A stretch of 64,000 nt of DNA from Colwellia psychrerythraea (GTDB lineage: Bacteria > Pseudomonadota > Gammaproteobacteria > Enterobacterales > Alteromonadaceae). Every line of letters starts with the position of its first letter. The first letter of the stretch is position 1. Made by a program: the position numbers and the translations under genes. The notes under the pieces are model-generated. The model was not told where the DNA came from and did not search any database. It worked only from the letters and a program-made list of their open reading frames with translations. The stretch lies in the NCBI RefSeq assembly GCF_000764185.1, contig NZ_JQEC01000021.1:1-64000 (forward strand). Direction: 5' to 3'. Of the stretch, positions 24,561 to 34,227 are shown one piece after another.

Positions 24561-24590
24561 GTTTATAACAAAAATAAAAAGGTGTATTGC

Positions 24591-26900
24591 ATGACTACTT
24601 CATTAGTAAGCAAGTTAGATGTAAAAAAAGCATTGCTAACAAAGCCGATATTAAAAATATTATTCATATCTTTATTATCAACAAATAGTACTGTTCAGGC
24701 GAAAAATCAAATATCTTTAGGGGATCTTGCTGTTAATTACAGCACAATTGATGCACTTAATAACAATATTGATCTGCAATCAAGCTGCGGCGCTACAGTA
24801 GAGCGAAAAGACGTTGCCTGTAGTGCCGACGAATTTATTGTTGAGTATGAGCGTAGTAGACCTATTGCCCGTATAGTTACCAGGCAAGAAAGCAATGGTA
24901 GCTTGCGGACCGGTATGTGTACCGCTTGGCGAGTGGGAAAAACAAATTTATTGATGACTAATAACCATTGTATCGCTAGTCAAGAGCGCTTAGATGAGTC
25001 AGAGTTTTGGTTTAATTTTGATGCGATTGATTGCGCTGTTGATGTCGATCAAGAGCATAGATTAACCGAGTCAGTTATTAAGGTTACTGGTGGTCAGTTG
25101 TTAGTAACTGATTATGATCATGACTTTACTTTGTTTAAAGTAAAGGAGGAATATTTTGATAAAATTGAACCGTTTGGTTATTTTGGTTTAGATGTTCGCG
25201 AGCCGCTACAAGGAGAGCGCATTTACATTCCACAACATGGTTATGGCAATCCTAAACAATTATCAATTTTAAGTGATATGGATGCCAGCGGTTTTTGTAC
25301 TGTGCAAAAATCGACAATGACGCCGGAAGATTATGGTCGAGCTGCAGATACCAGCATGGGATATTTTTGCGATACCGTGCCAGGCTCATCAGGCTCACCA
25401 GTGCTATCAAGAACTAGCAATAATGTTATCGCCTTACATAATCAAGGGGGTTGTGAAAATTCAGGGGTTAAGATTAGTGATATCTGGCCTTTAATTGAGC
25501 AGTATTTCCCACAGCAAGCCATCCCTACAGGTGATAATCATCTGGTTGATGTTAAGCCTAATGCAAAAATAATAAGTCATTGCCAAGATAATATTTGTCA
25601 GCTTAGTGCAAGTCGAAGTACTGATGGCAATTCTACCCAAAACAGCAATGATATAGCGCAGTATTCTTGGCTAATCGCAGGAAATACAATTAATGGCATG
25701 AATATTAATCATACCTTTACTGATGTTTCGGCGTCTCATCAAGTTAGCTTAACCGTAGTTGATCATAGTGGCCTAAGTGATAACACAACATTAGATATTA
25801 ACGTATTGGGGCATGAAAAACCGGGTATCTCCTTGAGTAACGGGCAAACCATAAACAATATTAATTCTAAACATGGCTATGCTAATTACTTTTATATTGA
25901 TGTACCTGAATCAGCAGTAGGTCAGTCTTTGGATATTAAAGTCGTGGTAAATGAAGGTTTTGTTGATCTAGGTGAAATTAGAGAAGGCAAATTTTTTCGA
26001 GTATACGTGACTGATAGTAACAATGACCAGCGTTTAGCTCACTCGGGAAAATCAACGTTAAATCAAGGCATAGAAGTGTTAGGTGCCGGCCGCCATACGA
26101 TAAAAATATATGATGTTGGTAGTACTTCAATAAATATTGATGGTAGCTACTCAGGGGTTAGTTTAACCCTTGGTTATGATTCATCAAATGGTGAACAAAC
26201 ATGTGCAGAAGATCCAACACAAGAAAAGTGTCAGGTATCACAACTTAGTCCAGGCGTTAGTCAGTTCGTTAGTGCTGAAAGTAAAATAGTCACTGAGTTT
26301 ACTATTGATGTTACTGAGCCCTTGCAGCAATTAGTTGTTACAACAAGTGGCAACAACGGTGATGCAGATTTATTTGTTAACTTTGATAGTGCATCGACAG
26401 GCGATGCACAGTGCCGTAGTCGAAGCGGAAGCTCTAATGAGAGTTGTGTTATCGATAATCCTCAATTAGGTCGTTACTTCATTAGTGTTGAAGCCTATAA
26501 AGCCTTTGAAAATGTAACTTTAGTTGCGAACTTAATTCCACAAATGGGTTGTGTTGATGATTGTTGTACTGAAAATTGTTGTCAAGATGACTGTGGCCCA
26601 AGTGACGAAGTAACTTTACTTGATGAAAGTGGCTTAAGTTCAGATAACTTGCTTGTTCGTGAAGTTATTGTACCGGCAAGAAAAACTTTAACGGTTACCT
26701 CAAGTGGCGGTACGGGTGATGCAGATTTATTCGTTAAATTTGGCAGCCAGCCGGTACTTTGGGATAAAGATTGTGGCTCAAGTTCCAGCTCAAATATTGA
26801 ATCTTGCAGCATTACTAATACTCAAGCAGGCACTTATTACATAGTGCTAGATAGTTATGAAGCGTTTACGGGTATCCAGCTAAAAGCAAGTTATCAATAG
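24591..26900 (+). CDS. Secreted trypsin-like (S1) serine protease with PKD-like and PPC domains
   Basis: 769 residues from ATG 24591; a GTG nine bases earlier overlaps the AAAAAGG ribosome site and is unlikely. Signal peptide about 1-37. The S1 catalytic triad: His in LLMTNNHCIA (about 125), Asp in DYDHDFTLFKV, Ser in PGSSGSPVLSR. This NNHC/GSSGSP style resembles lysyl endopeptidase-like bacterial enzymes. A PKD-like domain (DVKPNAKIISHC ... VSLTVVDHSG) and a jelly-roll-like segment follow. Then come two PPC domains nearly identical to those of the upstream subtilase, with linker CVDDCCTENCCQDDC. No inhibitor propeptide is seen. Confidence 0.93.
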   Translation: MTTSLVSKLDVKKALLTKPILKILFISLLSTNSTVQAKNQISLGDLAVNYSTIDALNNNIDLQSSCGATVERKDVACSADEFIVEYERSRPIARIVTRQESNGSLRTGMCTAWRVGKTNLLMTNNHCIASQERLDESEFWFNFDAIDCAVDVDQEHRLTESVIKVTGGQLLVTDYDHDFTLFKVKEEYFDKIEPFGYFGLDVREPLQGERIYIPQHGYGNPKQLSILSDMDASGFCTVQKSTMTPEDYGRAADTSMGYFCDTVPGSSGSPVLSRTSNNVIALHNQGGCENSGVKISDIWPLIEQYFPQQAIPTGDNHLVDVKPNAKIISHCQDNICQLSASRSTDGNSTQNSNDIAQYSWLIAGNTINGMNINHTFTDVSASHQVSLTVVDHSGLSDNTTLDINVLGHEKPGISLSNGQTINNINSKHGYANYFYIDVPESAVGQSLDIKVVVNEGFVDLGEIREGKFFRVYVTDSNNDQRLAHSGKSTLNQGIEVLGAGRHTIKIYDVGSTSINIDGSYSGVSLTLGYDSSNGEQTCAEDPTQEKCQVSQLSPGVSQFVSAESKIVTEFTIDVTEPLQQLVVTTSGNNGDADLFVNFDSASTGDAQCRSRSGSSNESCVIDNPQLGRYFISVEAYKAFENVTLVANLIPQMGCVDDCCTENCCQDDCGPSDEVTLLDESGLSSDNLLVREVIVPARKTLTVTSSGGTGDADLFVKFGSQPVLWDKDCGSSSSSNIESCSITNTQAGTYYIVLDSYEAFTGIQLKASYQ

Positions 26901-26915
26901 GTTGTTTTAAAAGGG

Positions 26916-26943
26916 TGGTTACTTAACAAAAAAAGTAGCCACC
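26916..26943 (+). terminator. Hairpin after the trypsin-like protease
   Basis: GGTGGTTACTT and AAGTAGCCACC pair with one G-T wobble. There is no long T-run, so it is a weak terminator or mRNA end-protecting hairpin. Confidence 0.5.
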
Positions 26944-26991
26944 GAAATTATCACAAAAATAATAAAATTGCCAAAGAGCAAAGGAGAAAAA

Positions 26992-29364
26992 ATGAACAAG
27001 TTAAATCTACTCATTAACGCAAGCTTGTTAAGCGTTAGTTCACTTACAGTAACAGCGGTCTCAGCTATTCAGCCAATAAACAGTGTATCTGACAATTTAT
27101 CTGATATTTCAATACAAATAAGCCAGAAAAATGAGTATTTAGTGACCTTTAAGCCAGTGGCTTCGCTAAATGATGTTTCGAACGCCGATTTTATCCAAGC
27201 GCAAAAAGTGAAGTTAGCTAACAATAAGAAAATAAGCGTTAAAAAGGTGTATAAATATGCCCGAACAATGCTGATACAAGCAGATGAGACAACCATAGCC
27301 ACATTAAGGTCGGATGAAAACGTATTATCAATAACCCTTAATAGTGTTTTAGCCGATATGCCCATTAAACCAATAAAATTAAATAGGGTGGCACAAGTAC
27401 AAAATGGCGATGATGACATTGCTAGTTGGGGTTTAGATAGGATAGATCAGCGCTATTTAAACCTTGATGAACAGTTTATTAGTTCCGCTCAGGGTACTGG
27501 GGTAACTGCCTATGTATTAGATACGGGTACGGTGACAACATCAAATGAGTTTTACGGTAAAAATGGTGAAAGCCGTTTACGTATGGGCTACAACCCGTTT
27601 AGAGACAACTTTGATAGTGCCGATTGTCATGGTCATGGTAGTCATGTTGCTGGTACGGTAGGGGGCTCAAATTATGGTGTAGCAAAAAATGTTAATGTTG
27701 TTGCGGTTCGCGTAATGGAGTGTGGGGAAGATAAAACCGTTGCCAATATTATCGAAGGCATGAACTGGGTAATGCAAGATGTTGCCAATCATCAAGGTCC
27801 GGCGGTTGTTAATATAAGTTTAAGCGATCCTGATGGCTCTGTGTCTTGGGATAATGCCACACAGGCCATGATAGATGCCGGTATTACTGTGGTCGTCGCC
27901 GCAGGTAATAATTTTTATGATGCTTGTAAAAATTCCCCAGCTCGATTAAGTGATGCCATTACCGTTGGCGCTACCGATAAATATGATTTTTACAATAATT
28001 TATCTAATTATGGTGCGTGTGTTGACATATTAGCGCCAGGTTCATCAATTACTTCAATTGATGAAAATGCTGAGCAATGGACCATTAGTGGTACCTCAAT
28101 GGCAGCTCCGCATGTCACGGGCGCAGCTGCATTAGTATTAGAGAAAAATCCAAACTTTAACCATCACCAAGTGAAACAATATTTACTTGCACATGCCACC
28201 CAAGGTGTTATTTCAGGTACAACGGGAGCAGGTGATACTGAAGTTGGCTCTGCCAACAAGCTGCTCTATATTGGTGATGATTTAGGCACACCATTAGTAG
28301 AGTCAGTTGTTAACTCGGGCGAAACAGTACAAGTTCAAATGTTAGCCGGCGGTTTAGCTTATTACAAAACGATAGTGGGTAATAATGCTCAGCAACTTAA
28401 GATCACGGTTGACTCTCAAGCAGAGGTCGACCTTTATGTTAAGTATGCAGATGTGCCAACGGCTAACCCTATTAATTTTCACAATGACTGTAAACAAACT
28501 CACTTTGGTGGTTATGAAGTTTGTGAATTTAGCGCACCTGAAGCAGGTGAATGGCATATATTGATTGCTAGCGGGTATAATAACAGTGACATTCAACTGA
28601 GCGTTACTAATGATGGCGGCGTAGTCGATATCTGTGATACCTCACCGCAAAGTGTCGAATGTATTTGTCCTAAAGAGCCAACTAACCCTATTTGTATTAC
28701 TGACCCTGATCCAGAGCCGAATCCTAACCCAGGGCTAACTGAACTCACCTCAGGTCAAGCTGAAATGCTTAATTTAGCCAAACAAAATCAAGCGTTATAT
28801 TTTATTGATGTTGTCAGTGAACAGCAGGCCTTGAAAGTGACAACTAGCGGCGAAATTGGTGATGTTGATATGACTATTACGTTGGGCGAGGGTGATGAGC
28901 AAATAGAGCTTTGCTCAGCAACCACATCGAGCAGCAATGAATCATGTGTCATTAATAACCCGGTAGCGGGGAGATATTTCATTACCCTTGATGCCTACAC
29001 TGATGTTGAAGAGGTAAGTGTTGAGGCAAATGTTATAGAACAAAGTGGTTGTCAGCAAGATTGTGATGCGGTTGAATTATTAAAGTTAACTCAGCTTAAT
29101 TCAAACAGCCAATTAGTTTACCCGGTCACTGTGCCTGCAGGTAAAACACTGACTGTAACAACGAATGGTGGCTTGGGTGATGTTGAATTAATGGTTAATT
29201 ATAACGTACAGGCATCAAGCTGGTGGTCGAGTGATTGTTTTTCATTAAACTCTGGTAATGATGAATCCTGTGAAATTAGCAATACACAGGCGGGAACTTA
29301 TTACATTGTTTTGAAACGTTATGAAGACTTTAAGCAAGTCACTTTAACGGCTAGTTATCAGTAA
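26992..29364 (+). CDS. Secreted S8 protease, proteinase K-like, with PPC-type tail domains
   Basis: 790 residues from ATG 26992, with AAAGGAG just upstream. Signal peptide about 1-24. Propeptide I9-like to about 130. The S8 domain: Asp in VTAYVLDTGTVTTSNE, His in DCHGHGSHVAGTVGG, Asn in AAGNNFYDACKNSPARL, Ser in ISGTSMAAPHVTGAAAL. This is the proteinase K-like order. The tail has three PPC-like units linked by a Pro/Asp/Asn stretch DPDPEPNPNPG. The second and third units have degenerate metal-loop motifs (GEIGDVDMTITLG, GGLGDVELMVNYN) where the siblings have GDADLFV. It ends at a strong terminator. Confidence 0.94.
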   Translation: MNKLNLLINASLLSVSSLTVTAVSAIQPINSVSDNLSDISIQISQKNEYLVTFKPVASLNDVSNADFIQAQKVKLANNKKISVKKVYKYARTMLIQADETTIATLRSDENVLSITLNSVLADMPIKPIKLNRVAQVQNGDDDIASWGLDRIDQRYLNLDEQFISSAQGTGVTAYVLDTGTVTTSNEFYGKNGESRLRMGYNPFRDNFDSADCHGHGSHVAGTVGGSNYGVAKNVNVVAVRVMECGEDKTVANIIEGMNWVMQDVANHQGPAVVNISLSDPDGSVSWDNATQAMIDAGITVVVAAGNNFYDACKNSPARLSDAITVGATDKYDFYNNLSNYGACVDILAPGSSITSIDENAEQWTISGTSMAAPHVTGAAALVLEKNPNFNHHQVKQYLLAHATQGVISGTTGAGDTEVGSANKLLYIGDDLGTPLVESVVNSGETVQVQMLAGGLAYYKTIVGNNAQQLKITVDSQAEVDLYVKYADVPTANPINFHNDCKQTHFGGYEVCEFSAPEAGEWHILIASGYNNSDIQLSVTNDGGVVDICDTSPQSVECICPKEPTNPICITDPDPEPNPNPGLTELTSGQAEMLNLAKQNQALYFIDVVSEQQALKVTTSGEIGDVDMTITLGEGDEQIELCSATTSSSNESCVINNPVAGRYFITLDAYTDVEEVSVEANVIEQSGCQQDCDAVELLKLTQLNSNSQLVYPVTVPAGKTLTVTTNGGLGDVELMVNYNVQASSWWSSDCFSLNSGNDESCEISNTQAGTYYIVLKRYEDFKQVTLTASYQ

Positions 29365-29385
29365 TAAATACAAAGTAATCAGAAT

Positions 29386-29423
29386 AAAAAGCCAGTTAAA
29401 GGCGTTATTTTAACTGGCTTTTT
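29386..29423 (+). terminator. Strong Rho-independent terminator
   Basis: AAAAAGCCAGTTAAA and TTTAACTGGCTTTTT form a perfect 15-bp stem with an 8-base loop and T-rich end. Because both arms are A- and T-rich it may also work for the minus-strand Lrp gene that converges here. Confidence 0.92.
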
Positions 29424-29483
29424 GTCGTTATGAGTTTGCTATTACTTATCCAAAGTTTAGCTTACATAATTAAGGTATAAATT

Positions 29484-29975
29484 TTATAATTTACTATTCA
29501 AATTTTTTAAATGATTGAGTGGAACTGATGTTCTATCTATAACTTTACGTAAAACAAAACTTGATTGTACATCACCCACGCCAGGAATACGGGTTAACCT
29601 ATTCAGTAATAACTCCTGATAACTCTCCATACTCTCAACCAGTAATTCAATTATGTAATCAGCAGAATGACCGGTAAAAAGCATGCAGGAAATGACTTCT
29701 GGATATGATTCAAGCTCCTTCTCAAAACAATCAAAACGGTCAGGTGTATGTCTGTCCATGCTGATTTGAACCATAACATGGAGTTTCAAACCCAGCTTTT
29801 TGGGGTCAAGTAAAGTCGCATATCCTGAGATGATGCCTTCATCTTCTAATTGTTTCACTCGTCTAGAGCAAGGAGAGGGGGATAAGCCAACTCTATCAGC
29901 TAAATCTAGGTTACTGATAGAGCCATCTTTTTGCATTTCAGCTAAAATATTTTGATCTAATTTGTCTAATATCAC
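29484..29975 (-). CDS. Lrp/AsnC family transcriptional regulator, copy 2
   Basis: 163 residues if started at GTG 29975, chosen because the protein then begins MILDKLDQNILAEMQKDGSI, lining up with copy 1. A TTG 33 bases upstream is the alternative. The winged helix-turn-helix (DRVGLSPSPCSRRVKQLEDE) is nearly identical to copy 1, so both may read the same sites. The AsnC domain holds PEVISCMLFTGHSADYIIEL and TRIPGVGDVQSSFVLRKVID. It is divergent from the subtilase at 30293 and converges on the 26992 gene. Confidence 0.95.
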   Translation of the reverse strand: MILDKLDQNILAEMQKDGSISNLDLADRVGLSPSPCSRRVKQLEDEGIISGYATLLDPKKLGLKLHVMVQISMDRHTPDRFDCFEKELESYPEVISCMLFTGHSADYIIELLVESMESYQELLLNRLTRIPGVGDVQSSFVLRKVIDRTSVPLNHLKNLNSKL

Positions 29976-30022
29976 TACTTCAATCCCATAAAACAATCTA
30001 TTTGGCAATTATAACGTTGAAC

Positions 30023-30036
30023 GCGCAATAATTCAT
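30023..30036 (-). promoter_or_regulatory. Conserved promoter-region motif upstream of Lrp copy 2
   Basis: GCGCAATAATTCAT here corresponds to the motif 21192-21204 in front of Lrp copy 1, at nearly the same distance from the start codon. See that entry. Confidence 0.5.
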
Positions 30037-30292
30037 TAATAAAATGCCCTTTGTTAGTTAAAACCTCTCGAATAAGGTGATATCTCGGCAAGTACGCAAT
30101 AACTCTCTCGATGAAATATTTTATAATTATTGGGTAGTAGAGCAAACAAACTTACTGGCAAAAGTCAGCGGCTAAATAATAAAGCCAATAGATTGGTATG
30201 TTGCTTCTCGTTAAGGATGATGAGCCAATAAGGGCGTTTGTTACTGATACTTAATTACTCTAATTAAAAACAATAAAGGTAAGAGAGTTTAT

Positions 30293-32365
30293 ATGAATAA
30301 ATTACAGATAAAATTAGCATGTTTAAGTGCAATGGCATTAGGTGTAGTCAGCAACGCGCAAGCTACAGCAAATAAATTATCCGAAAATGTTGAGCAAGAG
30401 GTTAGGTACTTAGTGCAGTTGGCACCAAACAGTGTCATGACTCGATCGCTAAACGCCAGACGAGATGTAATTTCTCTTCAAGCCAATAATATTGTCAATG
30501 TAGAAGGGGTCGACCTAAAGGAAGTTTATCCTAACTCCGGCATGATCAGTGTTGTCGCTAATGCCGAACAGCTTGCTCGACTTAAAAATAATTCAAGTGT
30601 TGTTAATGTTGTTAGAGCCGATTCAAAAATTAATATTAAAATCCCAGAGGTAAATAACACTGCCTCTCGAGCGGTAATACCAATGGCGATGTCGCTAGAA
30701 AATCAAGATGTTGGTAGCTGGGGTATAGACAGAATTGATCAAAGAACAAATGACTATGATGGACAATATAATCCACCATATGATGGAACAGGCGTTATTG
30801 TTTATGTAATGGATTCTGGTGTTGAATTAGAGCACCCAATGCTAAAAGACAGAGTAGCTTACACTAAAAACACTTATAACCCAGATGCAGAAGCCTTTGA
30901 TTGTCATGGCCATGGCTCTCATGTAATTGGTACCGTTGGTGTTGAAAACTATGGTGTGGCAACGGGTGCTACTTTAGTTGCGATACGACCTTTTAATGAT
31001 AGTTGTGGCGCGGGTAGTCACGAATCATTTGTTGGCGCTATTGAGTTTGCCGTAGCGGATTCTCAAGCCAAAGGTAAACGTGCCGTGGTAAATATGAGCT
31101 TGGGTTATGGCGCAGAAAGTGCGGATGCTCCGCTTGATTTCTTTGAAACAGCTATTCAAGCAGGAATCGATGCCGGTGTTGTAATGGTCACATCAACAGG
31201 TAATGATTCTTATGATACCTGTGATCAAGCGATTGCACGTATGCCAAATGTTATTTCTGTCGCAGCCACTCGTGAAGACGATTTAGAATATATGTTTACT
31301 AACGATGGTCCTTGTGTGGATATTCATGCACCTGGTGTTAATATCGTTTCAATGGATTGGTTCAGTGATGGCGTTCGTGGTATGACGGGTACCTCGATGG
31401 CTTCTCCTCATGTAGCAGGTGCAGCAGCATTAGTATTACAAGCAAACCCTGATTTTACCCCAGTACAAGTACGTGATTACTTAATTGAGCAATCGACAAA
31501 AGATGCGATAAAAAGCTTTGACAGTCACGGCGCACCCAATCGCTTATTATATGTAAGCGATATTAACGGTGATGGCGTAATTATTGAACCACCAACATGT
31601 GATGAAGACCCTAGTCAGACACAATGTATTGAAAACTGTGAAACAGATCCTAGTCATAGCTATTGTGATAATTCACAATTAAGCAGCGGTGTAGCTGTTG
31701 TGTTATCTGGCAGTGATAAAGAAGAACAGGTATTTACCATAGATGTGCCAGCGGATAGTGGCTCATTAACAGTAACTACGGATGGTGATAATGGCGATGC
31801 TGATTTATATGTACAATTTGGCTCAATACCAACGACAAGTGATTTCGAATGCCGTGGTTATAATGGAGGTTCAAATGAATCTTGTACTATTAATAACCCG
31901 CAGGAAGGTACTTACTCAGTAATGGTAAGAGCTTATAATGACTTTACTGATTTGTCGCTAACAGCAACATTTACTGGTGAAGTAGAGCCTCCAGTTGATT
32001 GTAGTGCCGAGCCATCACACCCGGATTGTCAGCAACCTTGTGAAGTTGATGATTCGTGTAATCCAGCACAGGACATAAATGAAACTGACTTAGCTTCAGC
32101 AGATAAAATTGTCCGTATTATTGAAGTATCTGCAGGTCAAACTCTGACAGTTAATACTTCGGGTGGTGCTGGTGACGCTGACTTGTTTATTAATTTCAAC
32201 AGTGAAGCTTCTTCATGGTGGGGGGCCGATTGTTCATCACGAAGCTCTGGCAATGACGAAACTTGTGTTATCAATAACACTGAAGCAGGGAGCTACTATA
32301 TTACTATTAATGCCTATGAAGGCTCGCCTTTTTCAGGTCTAACTTTGAGCGCCACTGCTCAATAA
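30293..32365 (+). CDS. Secreted S8 protease with two PPC domains
   Basis: 690 residues with AAGGTAAGAGAG before the ATG. Signal peptide about 1-25. Inhibitor propeptide about 35-120 (EVRYLVQLAPNSVMTR ...). The S8 domain spans about 140-430: Asp in VIVYVMDSGVELEHPML, His in DCHGHGSHVIGTVG, Asn in STGNDSYDTCDQ, Ser in MTGTSMASPHVAGAAAL. Two PPC domains follow, separated by a cysteine-rich spacer. The motifs GDNGDADLYVQFG and GGAGDADLFINFN carry the metal-loop acids. It is paired with Lrp copy 2, divergent by 317 bp. Confidence 0.95.
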   Translation: MNKLQIKLACLSAMALGVVSNAQATANKLSENVEQEVRYLVQLAPNSVMTRSLNARRDVISLQANNIVNVEGVDLKEVYPNSGMISVVANAEQLARLKNNSSVVNVVRADSKINIKIPEVNNTASRAVIPMAMSLENQDVGSWGIDRIDQRTNDYDGQYNPPYDGTGVIVYVMDSGVELEHPMLKDRVAYTKNTYNPDAEAFDCHGHGSHVIGTVGVENYGVATGATLVAIRPFNDSCGAGSHESFVGAIEFAVADSQAKGKRAVVNMSLGYGAESADAPLDFFETAIQAGIDAGVVMVTSTGNDSYDTCDQAIARMPNVISVAATREDDLEYMFTNDGPCVDIHAPGVNIVSMDWFSDGVRGMTGTSMASPHVAGAAALVLQANPDFTPVQVRDYLIEQSTKDAIKSFDSHGAPNRLLYVSDINGDGVIIEPPTCDEDPSQTQCIENCETDPSHSYCDNSQLSSGVAVVLSGSDKEEQVFTIDVPADSGSLTVTTDGDNGDADLYVQFGSIPTTSDFECRGYNGGSNESCTINNPQEGTYSVMVRAYNDFTDLSLTATFTGEVEPPVDCSAEPSHPDCQQPCEVDDSCNPAQDINETDLASADKIVRIIEVSAGQTLTVNTSGGAGDADLFINFNSEASSWWGADCSSRSSGNDETCVINNTEAGSYYITINAYEGSPFSGLTLSATAQ

Positions 32366-32387
32366 ATAATTAATACTAACATCCCGT

Positions 32388-32412
32388 AAAAGGCTCTTTT
32401 AGAGCCTTTTTT
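32388..32412 (+). terminator. Rho-independent terminator
   Basis: AAAAGGCTC and GAGCCTTTT stem around TTTTA, followed by TT. It closes the protease island. Confidence 0.9.
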
Positions 32413-32506
32413 ATTTGTCAAAATAATGGGTAGAATTACATAAATATAGCGTATTGTAATGCTATAAAAAACTAGAATTACAAATAAATCATCAAAAGGA
32501 ACTTCA

Positions 32507-33250
32507 ATGAAAATTGCTTTATTATCAGATATCCACAGTAATGTGTATGCACTTGATGCCATTATTAAAGATGTAAAAAAACACGGTGTCGATTTAATGG
32601 TTAATTTGGGTGATATCCTTTATGGTCCTATCGCCCCTAAAGCTACCTATGAGCTGTTAATGGCCCATGAATTTGTAACCATATGTGGCAATCAAGACCG
32701 TCAAATATTTCAAGCTGATCAAGAAGAAATAGAAGCTAACCCTACCATGCAATTTATTCTAGCAGACCTTGATACACAGGCATTAGATTGGATGAAGGCA
32801 TTGCCCTTTGATAAACAGTTAACGGGTGAAGTATACCTTTGCCATGGTACGCCGAATGATGATTTAATCTATTTACTTGAAGACGTACAACAAGGTTATG
32901 CTATGTTACGCAGCGATGAAGAGATAGTTAATTTACTGAACGGACAGCAATCTTCATTAATCTGTTGTGGTCATACCCATACACCAAGATCAGTAAGTTT
33001 AAGTACCGGCCAACTTGTTGTTAATCCAGGTAGTGTTGGTCTGCAAGCTTATACAGATGATGAGCCATTGCCACATTCAATGCAGAACTTCACTCATCAT
33101 GCCTCGTATTCAATCGTTGAGAGCAGTGGCTCGCAATGGTCAGTTAATAATATCAAAGTGCCTTATGATTATCAGCTGGCGATAAATGAAAGTAAAAAAA
33201 GAAATAGATCTGATTGGGTACATTTTTTATCAACGGGAAGATGTTTATAA
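32507..33250 (+). CDS. Metallophosphoesterase family protein
   Basis: 247 residues carrying all five phosphoesterase blocks: ALLSDIHSN (DxH), VNLGDILYGP (GD), ICGNQDRQ (GN-D), LCHGTPND, and CCGHTHTPRS. It matches the bacterial YfcE/MJ0936-like calcineurin superfamily. It probably hydrolyses phosphodiesters or nucleotides in the cytoplasm with two metal ions; the substrate is not predictable. AAAAGGAAC precedes the ATG. The next gene starts 46 bp downstream, so the two may be co-transcribed. Confidence 0.93.
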   Translation: MKIALLSDIHSNVYALDAIIKDVKKHGVDLMVNLGDILYGPIAPKATYELLMAHEFVTICGNQDRQIFQADQEEIEANPTMQFILADLDTQALDWMKALPFDKQLTGEVYLCHGTPNDDLIYLLEDVQQGYAMLRSDEEIVNLLNGQQSSLICCGHTHTPRSVSLSTGQLVVNPGSVGLQAYTDDEPLPHSMQNFTHHASYSIVESSGSQWSVNNIKVPYDYQLAINESKKRNRSDWVHFLSTGRCL

Positions 33251-33295
33251 TAAACGCAATTGAAAACGTATAAAATAAAAGAGCAAACAACAAAT

Positions 33296-34057
33296 ATGGC
33301 ATATCAATTACTGAAAAAGACATTTTATAGCGAAATTTATAAAGGCACCGTTAGAGATTATTGGCTTTATATTCCCGATAAATTTGAGCAAAACAGTCCG
33401 GCAAATTTAATAGTCTTTCAAGATGGCTTTTATTATATTGATGAGACGAAGCCAATGAAAGTACCTCAAGTTATCGATGAGCTTATTTCAGATAACAAAA
33501 TTCCCGCTACGGTATGTGTGTTTATCAATCCCGGTGAGTTTGAAAAACAGACTAAAGCTGAGCATCATCCTGACAGCCAGCGTAGTTTTGAATACGATAC
33601 AATTAGCGATCAATATGGCCGATTCCTGATTAATGAATTATTACCTGAAGCATTATCAGGGCTGAATATATCTCAAGACCCTAAAAATCGCGCCATCGCT
33701 GGTTTTAGCTCAGGTGGTATTTGTGCATGGACTGTTGCTTGGAATCGCTCCGATTTATTTGGTAATGTATTAAGTCATTGTGGTAGTTTTGTTGATATTA
33801 GGGGAGGCGGGTTATACCCAAACCTCATTAGAAATGAATATACAAAAGACATACGAATATTTTTTCAAAGTGGTGAAAATGACTTAGATACTAAGTACGG
33901 GAATTGGGCCTTAGGTAATAAGTTGATGGAGTCAGCACTTAGCTTTAAAGAGTACGATTACCAATTTGAATTTGGGCAGCAAGCACATAACTTAAATCAC
34001 GGTGCTCAATTATTGGTATCATCATTAGTTTGGTTATTTGCTGACACTAATAATTAA
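33296..34057 (+). CDS. Alpha/beta-hydrolase esterase (enterochelin esterase/esterase D-like)
   Basis: 253 residues from ATG 33296. A TTG 36 bases upstream gives a longer frame but lacks support. The nucleophile elbow is AIAGFSSGGICAWTVAW around residue 140. Other family features are DYWLYIPDKFEQNSPANLIV, FQDGFYYIDE, FQSGENDLDTKYG and the catalytic His region EFGQQAHNLNHG. It is a soluble, cytoplasmic serine hydrolase of the Esterase (PF00756) family that cleaves carboxyl esters or a siderophore-like substrate. No signal peptide. Confidence 0.87.
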   Translation: MAYQLLKKTFYSEIYKGTVRDYWLYIPDKFEQNSPANLIVFQDGFYYIDETKPMKVPQVIDELISDNKIPATVCVFINPGEFEKQTKAEHHPDSQRSFEYDTISDQYGRFLINELLPEALSGLNISQDPKNRAIAGFSSGGICAWTVAWNRSDLFGNVLSHCGSFVDIRGGGLYPNLIRNEYTKDIRIFFQSGENDLDTKYGNWALGNKLMESALSFKEYDYQFEFGQQAHNLNHGAQLLVSSLVWLFADTNN

Positions 34058-34133
34058 GGCGTTGCAAGTTATTGAATAACATACCATGTCGGCAAGTATC
34101 GTTAATTTGTTGTGGTAAATAATTACTTATTAA

Positions 34134-34161
34134 CGGAACTTACCGCGCTAGGGCAGTTCCG
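34134..34161 (+). terminator. Hairpin downstream of the esterase gene
   Basis: CGGAACT pairs with AGTTCCG around a 14-base loop, followed by a T-rich tail (TATTGTTTTAT). Probable terminator. Confidence 0.6.
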
Positions 34162-34227
34162 TATTGTTTTATCTGTTATTCTAGGGCAACTAATCTCTCG
34201 TAATTACATGCTCAGGTCTTTAATTAA

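Noticed and set aside
24582..24590. GTG start three codons before ATG 24591
   Set aside because: The GTG overlaps the ribosome-binding AAAAAGG itself.
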